Assembly (NCBI GenBank): GCA_033439255.1
Contig: CM065879.1
Location: forward strand, 2,672,501-2,736,500
Direction of reading: 5' to 3'
Source of the DNA: Hericium rajendrae
Lineage: Eukaryota; Basidiomycota; Agaricomycetes; Russulales; Hericiaceae
DNA length: 64,000 bases
The notes under the pieces were generated by a model, which worked only from the letters and a program-made list of their open reading frames with translations, did no database searches and was not told the origin of the DNA. Below, one piece after another: positions 22,991 through 34,400 of the stretch (position 1 is the first letter of the stretch; every line of letters begins with the position of its first letter). A program made the translations under genes and the position numbers.

Positions 22991-23399
22991 GAGGCATTGG
23001 ATGCTGTAGGTGCAGAAGAATATGGACTGGGAGATATACTACTAGTGTACAAGATGTAATTAGCCAGAAATATAGTATTTTCTGTGGTATATTGCCGGAG
23101 ATCTGATATAAGAGATAATCATGGATGATAACAAACTATACACAACTATAGGTGGAATGAAGCTACCAAAGGGTATAAACTCTATTGTAGGTGAACTGTA
23201 GGTACTGTAGCTTTGAGCAGCTATGGTAGATTTGGGCATCTATGAGCTGCTACAGGTCAGCTACAGATCAGCTACAGGTAGCAAATATAGGGACCCACTT
23301 GTCACCAAGAGCTATGTGATCTATGGAACCTTTTTCAGCTACTGTAGATTAATATTGCTACTGTAGATCCCTGTAGAATCTACGCCTTTTCCAGATGCA

Positions 23400-24064
23400 G
23401 GGACACCCGCGGCGGCTCTGATTCGTCCTGGATGGTCAGGCGCGGCAGTGCACGGGGCAATTGTGGAGGGGCTGGTTGGCAGGCAGGCTCTTCCATCCTG
23501 CGAGCCCGTTCCAACGCCCAGTTAGCTCTATCACGGCTGGCCGCAGCATTGGGTGGGGGCACAACCGAGGTGTCCTTCAACTGGTACAACCGCCGTAGCT
23601 CGCCTTCCAGGCTCTCGATCCATGCGTCTGTGGTGAGCTGGTACAACCCTGCCTGAACCTGGGTATAGGGGGACATGATGGTCTGAGCATATGCCAGCAT
23701 GACGCGATAGCTGTAGGGAGTGATCCCTGCCTGCAGCAGGCTTGCCTGGTAGGTACCGGCGAGGCCCATCATAAGCTGACCCGTAGCTCGCTGATTGGGG
23801 TTCATATGGTGGTATTCATCGATGCATTCTGCCATGGTAGCACCAGGGGGTCCTTGCAGGAGCCAAGCCCCAGAGGGTAAGACCATCTTGCCTTGGACGT
23901 CCTTCTTGCACTTGCCGGCGGCCATGTATTCCCGGGCCGTCATGCATTCGCGCACGAAATGCCCCACATTCCCACAGAAGTTGCACTGATCCGACCCCAT
24001 TTGCCTGCGCATTGGCATGCCTTGATTACCTCCGGAGACCATCTGTTGACACGATGGCTGCTGT
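23400..24064 (-). mobile_element. G2 Gag part with zinc knuckle
   Basis: A CCHC knuckle CNFCGNVGHFVREC lies near 23.96 kb, followed by a helical region and a Pro-rich tail. Typical of the nucleocapsid end of a gypsy Gag. The part is bounded on one side by hAT1 and on the other by A4. Broken; fossil. Confidence 0.8.
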
Positions 24065-24839
24065 GTGCTCCTTAGGGATGGACACGAGTCAGAGTCACCT
24101 GCGGGTCAATGCAGGTATACCCGCAAAATTTACTCGCGAGTTCCTGACCTGCAGATCCAGATCACCCGGTGGCTGAGACCTGTCCGGATCCAGGTCAAGG
24201 TTTACTTAAAGTGCATTGACCCACGAGTGACCTGCGAGTAACCCGCAGACCACTTTTTGTTTAAGGAAGGTTGACAGAAGGTATATTAATATTAGTGTAT
24301 GATGTATATACATGAACGAACCATGCTGTGTATGCAAAGCTAACTCGTTTAACGTTGCCCATTGGGCTTCTTCTGAATTTCATGCACCGTGTAAGAGGGC
24401 GCGGACATCACGTGCACTGAGGAACACGTTGAGCATGAACCGGGGCACACGTTATTGGGATATGCGGCACGCGGGACATCTAAGTGTCAGGTGCATGCTC
24501 ATTGATGCAAGGAGAGCATAAATGGAGGCAGCACAGGGCGTTGCCATGCATCGCAGAGGCGGGAACATGCTGGATAGGGCACAAGGCATTGAGAGACAAA
24601 TGTGACACACACGCACCGGCATGTACACATGCGACACACATGCTGAACGGGGCATGAAGGCGTTGATGCATGGGGCACGAGCAGCAGGCATGTGCGCGTG
24701 CATGCACTCTCCGCAGGCACACAATTGTTCCAGATGTGCAAAGCCAGGGGCGGACAAGTGCATGCATGTGGGAAGTGAGGGACAGCGTGGTGTTGAAGAT
24801 GGTGTGTGCATGCGTGAATGACGAACAGGTGGAAGTTGA

Positions 24840-24861
24840 CCTCGTTGCTATGGCAACGAGG
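24840..24861. promoter_or_regulatory. X-box-like palindrome in hAT1
   Basis: CCTCGTTGC-TAT-GGCAACGAGG, 22 bp, with one central mismatch. It lies about 260 nt beyond the module hairpin in the direction of the presumed transcript, as in A2 and A8. Confidence 0.6.
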
Positions 24862-25120
24862 CTCGACATTGGTGCTGCCAGTGTTCTATGTGCTACGCCT
24901 CGGCCGCATGTGCACTTGGGATGATGGATAGCATCCCACACACGTGAGAGCAGGTTATAGACAGCGAGTGGGACCAGCGAATAGACGTGTCAAGGAAGGA
25001 CTTACGGGTGCTGGGGTGGTCGTCAACTGTGTAGGTGACACGGAGCACGGATGGTGGGTGATAGGTGGGTGACATGACGAAGGGAGTGGGGCATCGTGAG
25101 CTGTAGAAAGTGAGTGAAAA

Positions 25121-25225
25121 CGAGTCTCGCTCATTATCGAGCGAGACTCGCAAGATTAGTACAGAACAGTAGAAATAGAGTCGATTTCAACTCACCTTAT
25201 GACCCTCTAACATCTGCAAGCCCTC
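25121..25225 (-). other. Exon-intron-hairpin module of hAT1
   Basis: Minus strand: the exon ends AGAGGGTCATAAG, then GTGAGT donor at 25195, CTAAT branch site and GCGAG acceptor near 25147 (49 nt). The perfect hairpin CGAGTCTCGCTC / GAGCGAGACTCG (25121-25150, loop ATTATC) spans the acceptor. The exon end and intron layout match family A although the transposon ends are unrelated. Confidence 0.75.
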
Positions 25226-25483
25226 TCCACCATTAGACCGACCTGAGATAACGAAGTGAGAGGAAAGAAGGGAGCCTGGGACGGTGTGGTAAGTGGTAAT
25301 AGACAATGCTAATAATTGACCTGCGAGTGACCCGGGATGTCACAGGTATCTGACCCACAGCTTTGGATCACCCGGTGGCTGAAACCTGTGTGGATCCAGG
25401 TCTGACCCCGCGCCAGCCCGAATACCCGCAGGTTCGGATCTGGATCACCTGTGAGTGCACTCGTGTCGAACCCTAGTGCTCCT

Positions 25484-26627
25484 CAAGAGGATATCGGCCA
25501 GTGATGCTAATTGCTCACTCTTAATCTGGATAGTCGTTCCTGAGCCTGCATCGGCGGTCGACGACGACGTGGTGGCTTGAGTTGAAGACGGTCCATGCAG
25601 GTATGGGTCGGAGGTGATGGCAGTGCCATACATGCACCACTCTGCGGCCCTATAGACGTTGTTGATCGGGTGCAGATTGTCGGGATGGTGATCAGGCTTG
25701 GTAAGAGCAAGGCGGTCCTCTACCCGCAGGTGAAGACGTTCGGGGAGCACCGCCAAAAACCAGTGTTGTTCCTTGATATTGGAGATGCAGTTCTTGCCTT
25801 TAAGGTAGCACGTGATGACCGTGAACTCATGTGAGAATGCACCAAGTTTGCCGACGGAACTGAGGGTGGACTCGGCGGTTCGGTGCATGAGTGACTCCAA
25901 ATCTTGATGCGAAAAGGTATTCTCCTTGGCCGAGCCCGGGTAGAGTTCGTGGATGGCTGTCTTGAATTCCTCCCAAGTGCCGGCGATGTACTTGGCCTCG
26001 GACCACCATAATTCTTGTGCGTCAACGTCTGAGAGGAGACGGACCACATGACTCTTCTTCTCCATGTCATCTGCCACAGAGGAACGCTGAAAACAAAATT
26101 CGAGATCGAGGAATTAATGGCCCAGCTCGCGAGGGGAGTTGGTGTCGAACTTGGGAGCACCGCTCTCGCTGCGCATAGGCATGGAGGGGGGCGGCATGAC
26201 TGGTTGGATACTCAGTGGTCTGGGGAAGGGGAAATGCACAGGGGCTAGCAGACTGTGTTGTTGAGTAGCAGAAGGGGGATGGGGGGTAGCAGACAAAGTT
26301 GCCTGGTGCAGCATTGTCCTAGGACCTGCAGTAGCAGAGGGGCCAGCAAGGGGTCGTGGCGCTGGGGTTGGCGATACGGGTGGAGTAGGAATGATGAAGG
26401 AACGCTCGAGCTCAGGAATTTTGAACTCTTCATCGATGGGAGTAAGGGGACTAGTGGGAGTTGGAACTAGTGGGAAAGGTAATGGTAGGTCGGGGGAGGC
26501 TTGCTGAGAATCCTGAGTTGCAACATGGACTTCTTGTTTGAGGGTACAATCTGGATTTGACCGTGCGCTACTCCTAGTACGACGCAGCTCTATTTTGAGT
26601 ATGGAACCCTCACAGTGGGCTCCAAAA
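25484..26627 (-). mobile_element. G2 Gag part, N-terminal side
   Basis: Next to the upstream LTR: a Pro/Ser-rich leader region, then a helical capsid-like stretch (for example WWSEAKYIAGTWEEFKTAI near 26.0 kb). Typical of a gypsy Gag. Broken; fossil. Confidence 0.75.
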
Positions 26628-27649
26628 TGATGTGTGGACCCTGGGAATGGAGGCGGCAGCCAAAACCAAAACCAACAGAGTACCGGGGGGTGCGAGGGGA
26701 CCAAGTATCTCAAGAGGGGAGCGCCGGAATGTGTAGCTGATGGGTGACCGTACTACAGGTGGGGGAGCAAGATTGCGGAGGGCAGGCTTGCTGCATGCGG
26801 ATGACTTCCAACGCGGTTCTGCTAGAAACGATGACGGTACGACAAGACTCACGGGTCTTTAGATGATACGGCTTGTAGATAACGGCGCAGCGGTGAATAC
26901 GACGAATACGATGAGCAGGACGAGAAGGTGAGAAGGACTATGCCAGAGACGCGCTTAGAAGCTGGTGGTGAGAAGGCCAAACGATGGGCTTTGTGTAATC
27001 TGTGCTCTAAGGGAAAAAGGGCAGATTCCGTTCTGATTCTCCAAGTCCGTAGCTACGGTACAAATGGGCAAGGCCACCTCAGGCAGCCCGGTGCGACTTT
27101 CTACGACAACCTCCCGCTGACTGACCCAATCTCCAATTCCTTCCTGATCCTGCCTGCTCTGGGTCCCTTGGTGAGTGGAGTCATTGCGACTCAGCCCGTG
27201 CAGGGCAGAGGGCGTGAGCGTGGTATGAGCAAATCAAAGGCGCCGCCTTACAACGTCACCCAGGGCGTGCATCGGGAACGGCGGGCACGTCAAGCTGGAA
27301 TGGCTGGGATGACATCAGTAGTGCACTGTCGTGGGCACCATTCGTGATCCGGGGGCGTGTGGGCATTCGAGGGCACGTTGATTGAGCTGCCTGGTTCTCT
27401 GGGCATGCTTCTGTTCCTGTGCCGCTGACTCGTTCAGCTGGTTGATCTCCAGCCCATTCAGTGCATCGGACCACAGGACACCGGCTTTAGTCTGACCCGG
27501 TCAGTCCCGAACCCGTGGGGGCACTTGTCCTGTGTGGGGAGCAGCGTTGTGGTGGGCGGGCTTGGTGCGGCTGAGGTGAAGTTGAGCAGGACGGGCAAGG
27601 AAGCAAGGAGTGGACAATGCCATTGCAAGGTGTGCGAAGGGGCGCATCA
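26628..27649 (-). repeat. G2 LTR, upstream copy, full length (1022 bp)
   Basis: It starts TGATGCGCCCC on the minus strand and ends CCACACATCA. A third copy in the opposite orientation begins at 63713 and runs off the window, which confirms that 27481-27649 belongs to the LTR. Confidence 0.85.
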
Positions 27650-28076
27650 ATGCGGTAGTCTGCACGCAGGAAATGCGAGGTGCGTGGAGGGCATGGGTGA
27701 AGGTCGAGGGCAGCGGGACCATGCATGAGGTGCAGGGGCTGGGCATGAAACGTCGAGCTCGGCACGAGCCCGTGCGTGAGTACTCGGGTTATCGCAGGCC
27801 CATGCACAACACGGCAGGCATGCACGCAAGGCACAATGGCATAGATGTCACGAGGATGGACATGGCCCTGCGCAATGTGCGTGTGCTGGCATGCCCATCC
27901 CGGATCGCAGACGACCGTGCGCACTCTGCTAATCGTGGTCATTGGAAGCGACGCACTGGGCGCTAGTGACGTGGTGGCGTGGCAGCATGGTGGTGAGGTC
28001 GGTGAAGGGCAGGGTGTTGCAGGATGGGCGGTAGTCAGAGGCGAGAGGGGATGAGGATGTGGGAGAACAAAAGAAG

Positions 28077-28330
28077 TCGAGAGTATCACTTGTTCAAGCG
28101 ATACTCTCGACATTAGCACAAATTAACAGAATAAAAGTTTTTTTTTCTCACCTGCGAGGCCCTCTGCATCCTACTGAGTCCCTCTGGCATGTGATTCGAC
28201 GAGTCAGAGGGAGAGGAGAAGAGTGGAGGGTGGAGAGGGGAGAGGGGAGAATGGAGAGTAGAAAGTGGAGGTGATAGAGACAAGGAGACAGATGAGCTTT
28301 GACACGCATTTTGGTGCTTCAGCCACCGAA
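28077..28330 (-). other. Exon-intron-hairpin module of A3
   Basis: Minus strand: palindrome TTCGGTGGCTGAAGCACC (28311-28330), exon ending AGAGGGCCTCGCAG, GTGAG donor at 28151, GCTAAT branch site and acceptor near 28106 (about 46 nt). The hairpin 28077-28110 has 16-bp arms around TCGAGAGTATC with one mismatch. Confidence 0.72.
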
Positions 28331-28559
28331 CGAGTGAAGCTACGTTCTTCGAGCCACTACAAATCAAGGAAAATCACATTAATTTAGAAAAAACCAGTAT
28401 GGCTATAAATTTTATATAAAATTCGAACAAATGAGCATAATAAGTATCTACTATGCATGAAGCTCACAGGGAGCCAAGTCCATTCAGTAAAGTCTGATGC
28501 CCAGTCTCGACACAATGCTCCGCAAGCGCCTGGCAACCACCAATCCCAGCTTCACCTGG

Positions 28560-28830
28560 GATTCGTATATAAGGCTCGCACGACACGCATTATCTCTTGC
28601 TCTTTAACTCCCACCGTCTCTTGCCACGTCGATGCCTTTGTTGATGTCGTTTGCTTGCTCGTCGCTATTCTTTGCTTGCTCGTCGTCATCTCTTTACTTG
28701 CTTGTTGTTGTTTCTTGCTCGTTGTCTTTAAGGTAACCTCTAGTTGTTGATCTCTTATTGTTCATACTAATACTAATGTCTTTTAAGTTGTCTTTTCAAT
28801 TTCACTTTTTGTTACTTTGGTAAGCTTTTA
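28560..28830 (+). promoter_or_regulatory. Divergent unit of A3: TATA box, first exon, introns
   Basis: GTATATAAGG (about 28566) is followed by ACACGCATTATCTC and a TTGCTCGTCG-repeat exon. An intron-like segment starts at AAG|GTAACC (about 28733) with ACTAAT branch motifs and an AAG end. A micro-exon ends CTTTTTGTTACTTTG before GTAAGC. The order matches A5. Confidence 0.5.
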
Positions 28831-29482
28831 TGTGTTATCTTTATAGTCTAAGACTAATGTTTTGTTATCTTTGACTACTTATCTTATCTTTTATTACTTT
28901 TATTATCTTTTACTACTACTTATCTTATCTTTAGCTTTTCTTATCTTTTATTACTTATCTTTATCTTATCTTATTTTATCTTACTTATATTTTCACTTTT
29001 TTAGTTAGTAGTAGTATATATAGCATTAAAATATTAAAATAATTTTGATGCATTGAAATAGTTTATATTTGTGTGATTATATGTTACTAATTCTGATATG
29101 ACTGTAGAAAAGATTTATAGTTTCAATAGATTGTATTGCTTTAATATATACATTAGGTCTACATATTAAATATAAGATATATGAGACATGTATTGAATAT
29201 AGGATATGTGAGACACATATTGAATATAGGATATGTAAGACACATAAGCCTTATAGCTTTAATAGACACTTATAGCTTTCATAGCTAGTCATACTATCAT
29301 AGCTGCATAGTTAGCTATCATAGCTATCATAGCACTCCATAGTATTACCCTTCAGCTTCATAGCACTACATAGCATTCCCCTTTAGCTATGCTAGCTATA
29401 GAGAAAAGAGCAGTGCTATGGAACTATGAAATCTATGTAGACTTTATAGAGCTATGTACCACTTACACATTTTTCTGATGCC

Positions 29483-29941
29483 GACGGCACTGTTTTGGCT
29501 CCATCGACTCAGCAGGAGCTCGTCGAGAGCTCCTCAGCCATGAATGTGGACTCTGAGGTGCTATGCCCTCAGAGCCCACATCACAATGCCTCTGTTGCCT
29601 CTGTCCCACCCACCTCTCTTCTGCCCTGATATGACAGCTGGTACTATGATGCCACCATCCATGCTGTTGTGCACAAGGATGAGGTGTGCAAGGTGTGCCA
29701 TGCTTACTGTGCTCACCTGCTCACCTCTGATCCCTCATTCATCATCACCATGCATGCTCATGCCACCTTTGACAACCAGCTCATCAAAACCAGCCAGCAC
29801 CAGGCATGGGGCCAGATTCACCACCACGATGCAGAGAACAAGGACCTTCATCTCTACATCGCTCATGCCAAGGCCGACATTGAGGCTTACCATCTCAAAC
29901 GTGACTGCACCCATGCAGCTGAGGAACACATGCAATGTGAA
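29483..29941 (+). pseudogene. Ancestral remnant, piece 2 (coding-like, helix-rich)
   Basis: An open stretch on the plus strand with protein-like composition, including KDEVCKVCHAYCAHLL and a charged, probably coiled-coil region (AKADIEAYHLKRDC). Frames are interrupted elsewhere in the piece. It is bounded by A3 and A5 and appears to continue at 39582. Many TG/CA dinucleotides suggest CpG decay. It could be an old host gene or a mobile-element accessory gene; I do not recognise it. Confidence 0.4.
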
Positions 29942-31255
29942 CATCTGAAAAATCTGAAATCTACATAGCTACCAGCCAATGCTATTCCTGGTTGCATAGT
30001 GCTATGGCTGCTATGTAGTTGGGCCACACAGCTATACAGGATTATGGTAGCTATCATAGCTATCATAGTCATGGGTGATGGGTATATAGTAATACATAGT
30101 GATAGGACACTGCTATGCCTGCTATGTAACCTATGTGTTTTTAGTCTCCCTCTATGTATCCTATAGATACTATGTTCCATACAGAGCTTCCAAGGTTACT
30201 ATGGACTCTCAGGTTGCTATAATATCTATAGTTGATGTAGAGACTATGATTTCGAGCATACTGTATTTGAAACAGATCAAACTAAATTATATTTAACTAC
30301 TACTACATTCAAGTATACTACATTACATGCGCGCTTGCAAGGTGACAAGGCGTGCATGTACACAAGGGTGCGGCTGGTGTGCACGACGCTGCATGTGAGG
30401 TGCAATGGTGCGCGCGAAGCTCGCGACCCATGCGCAGGAGTGCGCATGCTGCGGGGCCGGCACACGATAGGACTGGCCGCGCTATGTGGCAGGCCTGCGC
30501 GCAGGAGACGGGAGGGCCATGCGTGAGGCACGGCGGGGCATGCACGAGGCACTGGGCTGCAGCGGGCCCGTGCGCGATGCGGCAGACGTGCACGCAGAAG
30601 GCGTGGGGCTTGGGGTCTGTACGCGAGGCGGCGGGCCTGTACGCGAGGTGTGGGGTCCGTATGCGAGATACTGGGCCACCGCGGGCTCATGTGCGACGTG
30701 TCATGCCTGCGTGCGGGAGACGCGAGGCACGCAGGGCACGTGTGCGAAGCGTCGAGGATGGCGGGCCCGTGCACGAAGCACTGGCTTTCCATGGGCTCGT
30801 GCGTGAGGCTGCACGTGGGGCGCAGGGTCTGCACGAGATGCGGAGGGCGTGCGTGAGGCGTCGGGGGTGGCAGGCCCGTGCGCGAAGCATCGGGCAACCA
30901 CGGGCCCATGCGCGAGGCACTAGACTGCCACGGCTTCGTGCGTGATGGGTAGCCTGCACGCCGGAAACGCGAGGCGTGTGGAAGGCGTGGGCAAAGGTTG
31001 AGGGCGGCGGGGCCGGGCACGAGACACAGGGGCCGGGCACGAAACGTCGGGTACCGCGAACCCGTGCACGAGTCCTTGGCTTATTGCAGGCCCGTGCGCA
31101 ATGCAGCAGGCATGCACGTGAGGCACGATGGCGTAGATGTCGCAAGGACGGATATGGCCCCGCACGACGTGCGTGCGCTGGCATGCCCGTCCTGGGTCGC
31201 GGACGACCGTGCACACTCTGCTGATCGTGGTCGTTGGAGGTGGCACGCTGGGCGC

Positions 31256-31432
31256 TGGGAGGGCCAGAGCTCACACGATGAGGAGGTGGTGGATGCTGCT
31301 GATGCTCTGACAAGCCTGACTAGCTACGACAAGGCAATGGCTGACTAAGCTCCTAACCCCAGCTCCTAACCCCAGCTCCTAACCCCAGGTCACATGCTCT
31401 CCCCCTCTCCTGCTCCCAGACTCACTGCTCCA
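31256..31432 (-). repeat. G1 LTR (downstream copy)
   Basis: 177 bp, TG...CA. It contains three tandem AGCTCCTAACCCC units and no obvious TATA box. No difference from the other LTR was seen. Confidence 0.92.
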
Positions 31433-31485
31433 TGTGCCCCTCTCGAAAATGGCGACGTCCGCGTCGCCCACAAACCAGTGAGCCT

Positions 31486-34400
31486 CTATGCTGACCCTGA
31501 CACAGAACCTGCCTCGACTGTGACCAACTCAACCTCAATACCATCTGACTCAGCCTCGGCATCTGCACCATCTAGTTCTGCCTCTGCGGCTGCTCCATCC
31601 AACGCAGCCTGGTCACCCTGAGACACGTGGCTCGCAGCCTGTGCTTCGAAGTCGCGTTGGACTGCCTCGAGTGCCGATCCAGGGCGTGGGTAGAATGCAC
31701 GAAGGCGACGTGCACTGATGTCACCCGATATAGGGTTGCCGGCGAGGGTTTCAAGGGTGTACGAGTTGCGTGCATGAGTGGCGATGCGGTGGGGCTGAGA
31801 CCAGCGGCCACGAATCTTGTTGTCTACACTGTAAGAGGTATCCATTTTACTTTCGTAAATCTGCACGAGCTGTCCAATAGAAAAGACCACTTCACCGGGC
31901 TGATGCTTCTGCAGCCGCCTATCGAAGGCGGTCTTACGACGGAGCGCGTGTTTAACTATGGCCTCGTATCCGTCTAGGCGCTGTTGCGCTACGTAGGCCA
32001 TGTGCGTCTCCACGTCTGAAGGTGTCAGCGTGGAGGACGCAGTCGCAATGTCGGTGGGAGATGTGTTCACGACAAGGCCGAGGAGGAGTTCCTTGGGCGA
32101 GAACTTCAACGCGGGAAGAATGCGACTGTTGATGTGGTTGACGGCCTCATCAAGATAGCCCGGCCACTTGGAAGGGAGTTTGCTCCAGTCTAAGGACTCG
32201 GCATCGATCTCGCCAAGTTCGGGGGCTGTAAGACGAGCAAGCACACGAAGCAGGATCTTGTTCGTGCCTTCGACGAGTCCGTTAACCCACGGAGAGTACT
32301 TCGGGGTAATGAAAAGGCGGCAACCGTGCGAGTCGCAATAGTTGCGGACTTCAGCACAGTCGAAGTGGGACCCGCCATCCGCCATAAAGGTGTCCGACAC
32401 GGCGAACTTGTTGAAAATTTCGGAAAGGGCGCTGACTGTGGTTGCGCCCGAGCCCGGCTTCTTGTACTTGAACACCCATAAGTGTTGGGCATATGTGTCC
32501 AGGTAAACACCCAAGTTGGTAAAGCCATTGGTTCCCGTTGGCATTTTGAGGTAATCGCCGACAAGGAGCTCGAACGGGTGGCGACGAGTAATGGGCTCAA
32601 GGAGAGCATTGATGTGTGGAGTACCGAAGTTCTTGCAGCGCGGGCACTCGCGGACTGCGGCAAGGATGGATGCGTCGAGCTGCGGACTCGCGATGCGATC
32701 AATGAGTACCATTTTGATATTATCGCGGCCGAGGTGCCCGCCGTTGACATGCTGTTCGTACGCAAGTGCCTTGGCTTCGTCCTTGGACACGCACTCGAAC
32801 TTGGTGAGGGCGCGGGAAGTGGTGCCGCCACGCGTGTGCCACAGTTTCCCATTGTCGATGAAGTACTGGATGGAGCGATGTTTGGCCCGTCGCTTGTCGC
32901 GCACGCTACCACCACCATCAATGGCGAGGAGGGCGTCGACGACCTCGAGGAATAGGGGTTCTTCGGAGAAGCGGGCACGTAACGTGGATATGCCGGGGTC
33001 ATCAAGGGTGAGCAGGAGAGTGTCTGCGAAGCCTGCGGTGGCCTCCCAATCTTCGTTGACCGTCCACTCGCTGCCGTCACCTGTGACTTTAGGGGTGCCT
33101 TCTGCTTTTCGGCTCAGAGCGTCTGCCACGACGTTGAGCTTACCAGGAACATGTCGGACATCGACTATATGGTATGCAAGGATGCCGTCCCGCCAGCGTG
33201 CGTGGGCTGAGTTCAGCTTGTCACTGAGCAGCACGTCTCGCAGTGCTTGGCAGTCAGTTTCGATTTCGACGGGGAAGTGGCCAATGATATCTGCGAATTT
33301 GTCTAGGGCAAATTTCAACGCGGCGAACTCGAGAAGGAATGGCATATACTTCTCCTCGGATGATGAAGTTCGTTTGGAGGCGAAGGCGAGAGGGTGGAGC
33401 TTGACGACAGTGCGTCCACTAGGTAAGAGCGTTGTAGAGCGTTGGGTGAGGACGCCGGCAAAGCCGTCCTTACAGCCGTCTGTGGTAACAATAAATGGGG
33501 TACCGTCCCAGCGCGGGCCACGTAGGACCGGCTCCGACGAGATAGCAGCCTTCAGCGCCAGGAATGCGCGGGTGTGGTCGGTGGTCCAGAAGTCCTGCAC
33601 CTTAAAGGACTGCATTGCTCACCGGTAGGTGGCCTTGGTGCACGGATTCGGCAGGCGTACGGCATGCAGCAGTTCGCGGAGTGGTGATTCGATGCGAGAA
33701 TAGTTTCGAACCAGGTCGCGGAAATGGCCCGTGAGGCCCAGGAATGACACTAAATTGAGGGCATCGATGGGGGGCTTCCAATCGACGATCGCCGTGAGTT
33801 TCGTCAAGTCGGGCGTGACGCCGTGAGGTCCCACTCTCGCACCAGCAAACACGGCTTCGGTTACGAAAAATGACGACTTGGTGGCCGAGAGGGATAAGTT
33901 CCGCTCCCGTGCCCGCGTGAAGATGCGACGCAGTTTGTGCATCATCTCGTCGAACGAGTCGGCTGAGGCACCGCCGTCATCGACGAGGAGCTCCATTATA
34001 TCCTCCGCAATCAAATCGTGGAGGTGAGTAGCAGTTACGTATGCAAAGGACGAGGGCGCACCCGTGAGGCCGAAGGGCATTCGGATGTACCAAAAGTACC
34101 CTCGACCTTCCACGTAGAACGCTGTGTACGGGCGCGACTCGATGTCGATCTCGACAGCATGGAATCCTGCAAAGAAATCAAAGACGGACAGGTACTTGTG
34201 GCCGCTAAGGCGCTGCTGCTTGGCGCGGATGTCACCTTGAGGCATTGGAGCGACGGTGGTGACCTTATTGACTTCGTTGAAGTTTTGACATACGCGCCAC
34301 TTTTGTGGTGGTGGGACCTGGGGTTCGGCGGGTGTATGTGGTACGCGGGGAGGAGCGTCGAACAGCGGCGGAATACCAGCCGCTGCGCACTCGTCGTTGA

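Larger units (their letters stand above)
19650..23397. mobile_element. Family A element, copy A4: double-module variant inside G2
   Basis: The ends are CATCTGGAAAAA (19650) and TTTTCCAGATG (to 23397), flanked by CA at 19648-19649 and 23398-23399. Unlike other copies it is nearly symmetric. A GC-rich tract (19.90-20.89 kb), hairpin and intron on the minus strand face a second intron, hairpin and GC-rich tract (21.48-22.96 kb) on the plus strand. The centre (21208-21235) is a long palindrome TTTGAATGACCATATATGG... The ends are CTACAG/CTGTAG-rich rather than ATAGCT-rich. No protein-coding region. It is younger than G2. Confidence 0.85.
24073..25475 (-). mobile_element. hAT1: non-autonomous hAT-type element, 1.4 kb
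   Basis: The ends are TAGGGATGGACACGAGT and, inverted, TAGGGTTCGACACGAGT. Both sides carry the 8-bp duplication GTGCTCCT (24065-24072, 25476-25483), diagnostic of hAT. Subterminal zones (24090-24250, 25320-25460) hold repeated ACCCGCRGGT and GACCTGCGAGT-type motifs, probable transposase sites. The inside carries the intron-hairpin module and an X-box-like palindrome, then a CpG-poor GC-rich tract. No transposase frame. It interrupts the Gag part of G2. Confidence 0.9.
8560..27649 (-). mobile_element. G2: Ty3/gypsy element, long LTR, broken and nested
   Basis: It is bounded by related LTRs that read TGATG...CATCA. The target duplication is 4 bp with one transition (ACGC 8556-8559, ATGC 27650-27653). 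On the minus strand: LTR (27649-26628), Gag region (26.6-25.5 kb and 24.0-23.4 kb), protease (about 18.9 kb), reverse transcriptase (about 17.8-17.3 kb, with YIDDVPIKGP), RNase H (about 16.9 kb), integrase (about 16.1-15.5 kb), a 0.6-kb tail and the second LTR (9440-8560). It is broken by three insertions (P1, A4, hAT1) and by several small breaks. The LTRs differ visibly, so it is not young, but it is younger than A3. Confidence 0.85.
7610..29480 (-). mobile_element. Family A element, copy A3, split by G2
   Basis: The ends are CATCAGAAAAAT (7610) and TTTTTCTGATG (to 29480), flanked by CC on both sides. Its own sequence is only 7610-8559 and 27650-29480 (about 2.8 kb); G2 and everything nested in it fills the rest. 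Minus-strand order: ATAGCT subterminal zone (29270-29480), (CTTAT)n, divergent unit with a TATA box (about 28563), conserved exon-1 palindrome (28311-28330), intron, hairpin (28077-28110), GC-rich tract (27650-28070 continuing at 7960-8559), AT-rich tail and ATAGCT zone (7610-7850). Alignment with A5 (30880-30970) places the G2 insertion point in the GC-rich tract. Confidence 0.85.

Noticed and set aside
19874-23052. Several frames over 300 codons in A4
   Set aside because: Composition artefact: Ser/Pro/Arg/His-rich translations on both strands, tandem-like DNA, no start context or domain.
27481-27649. A separate small repeat between the G2 LTR and A3
   Set aside because: The copy at 63713-64000 is continuous across the supposed boundary, and the 4-bp duplication fits only if this segment is part of the LTR.
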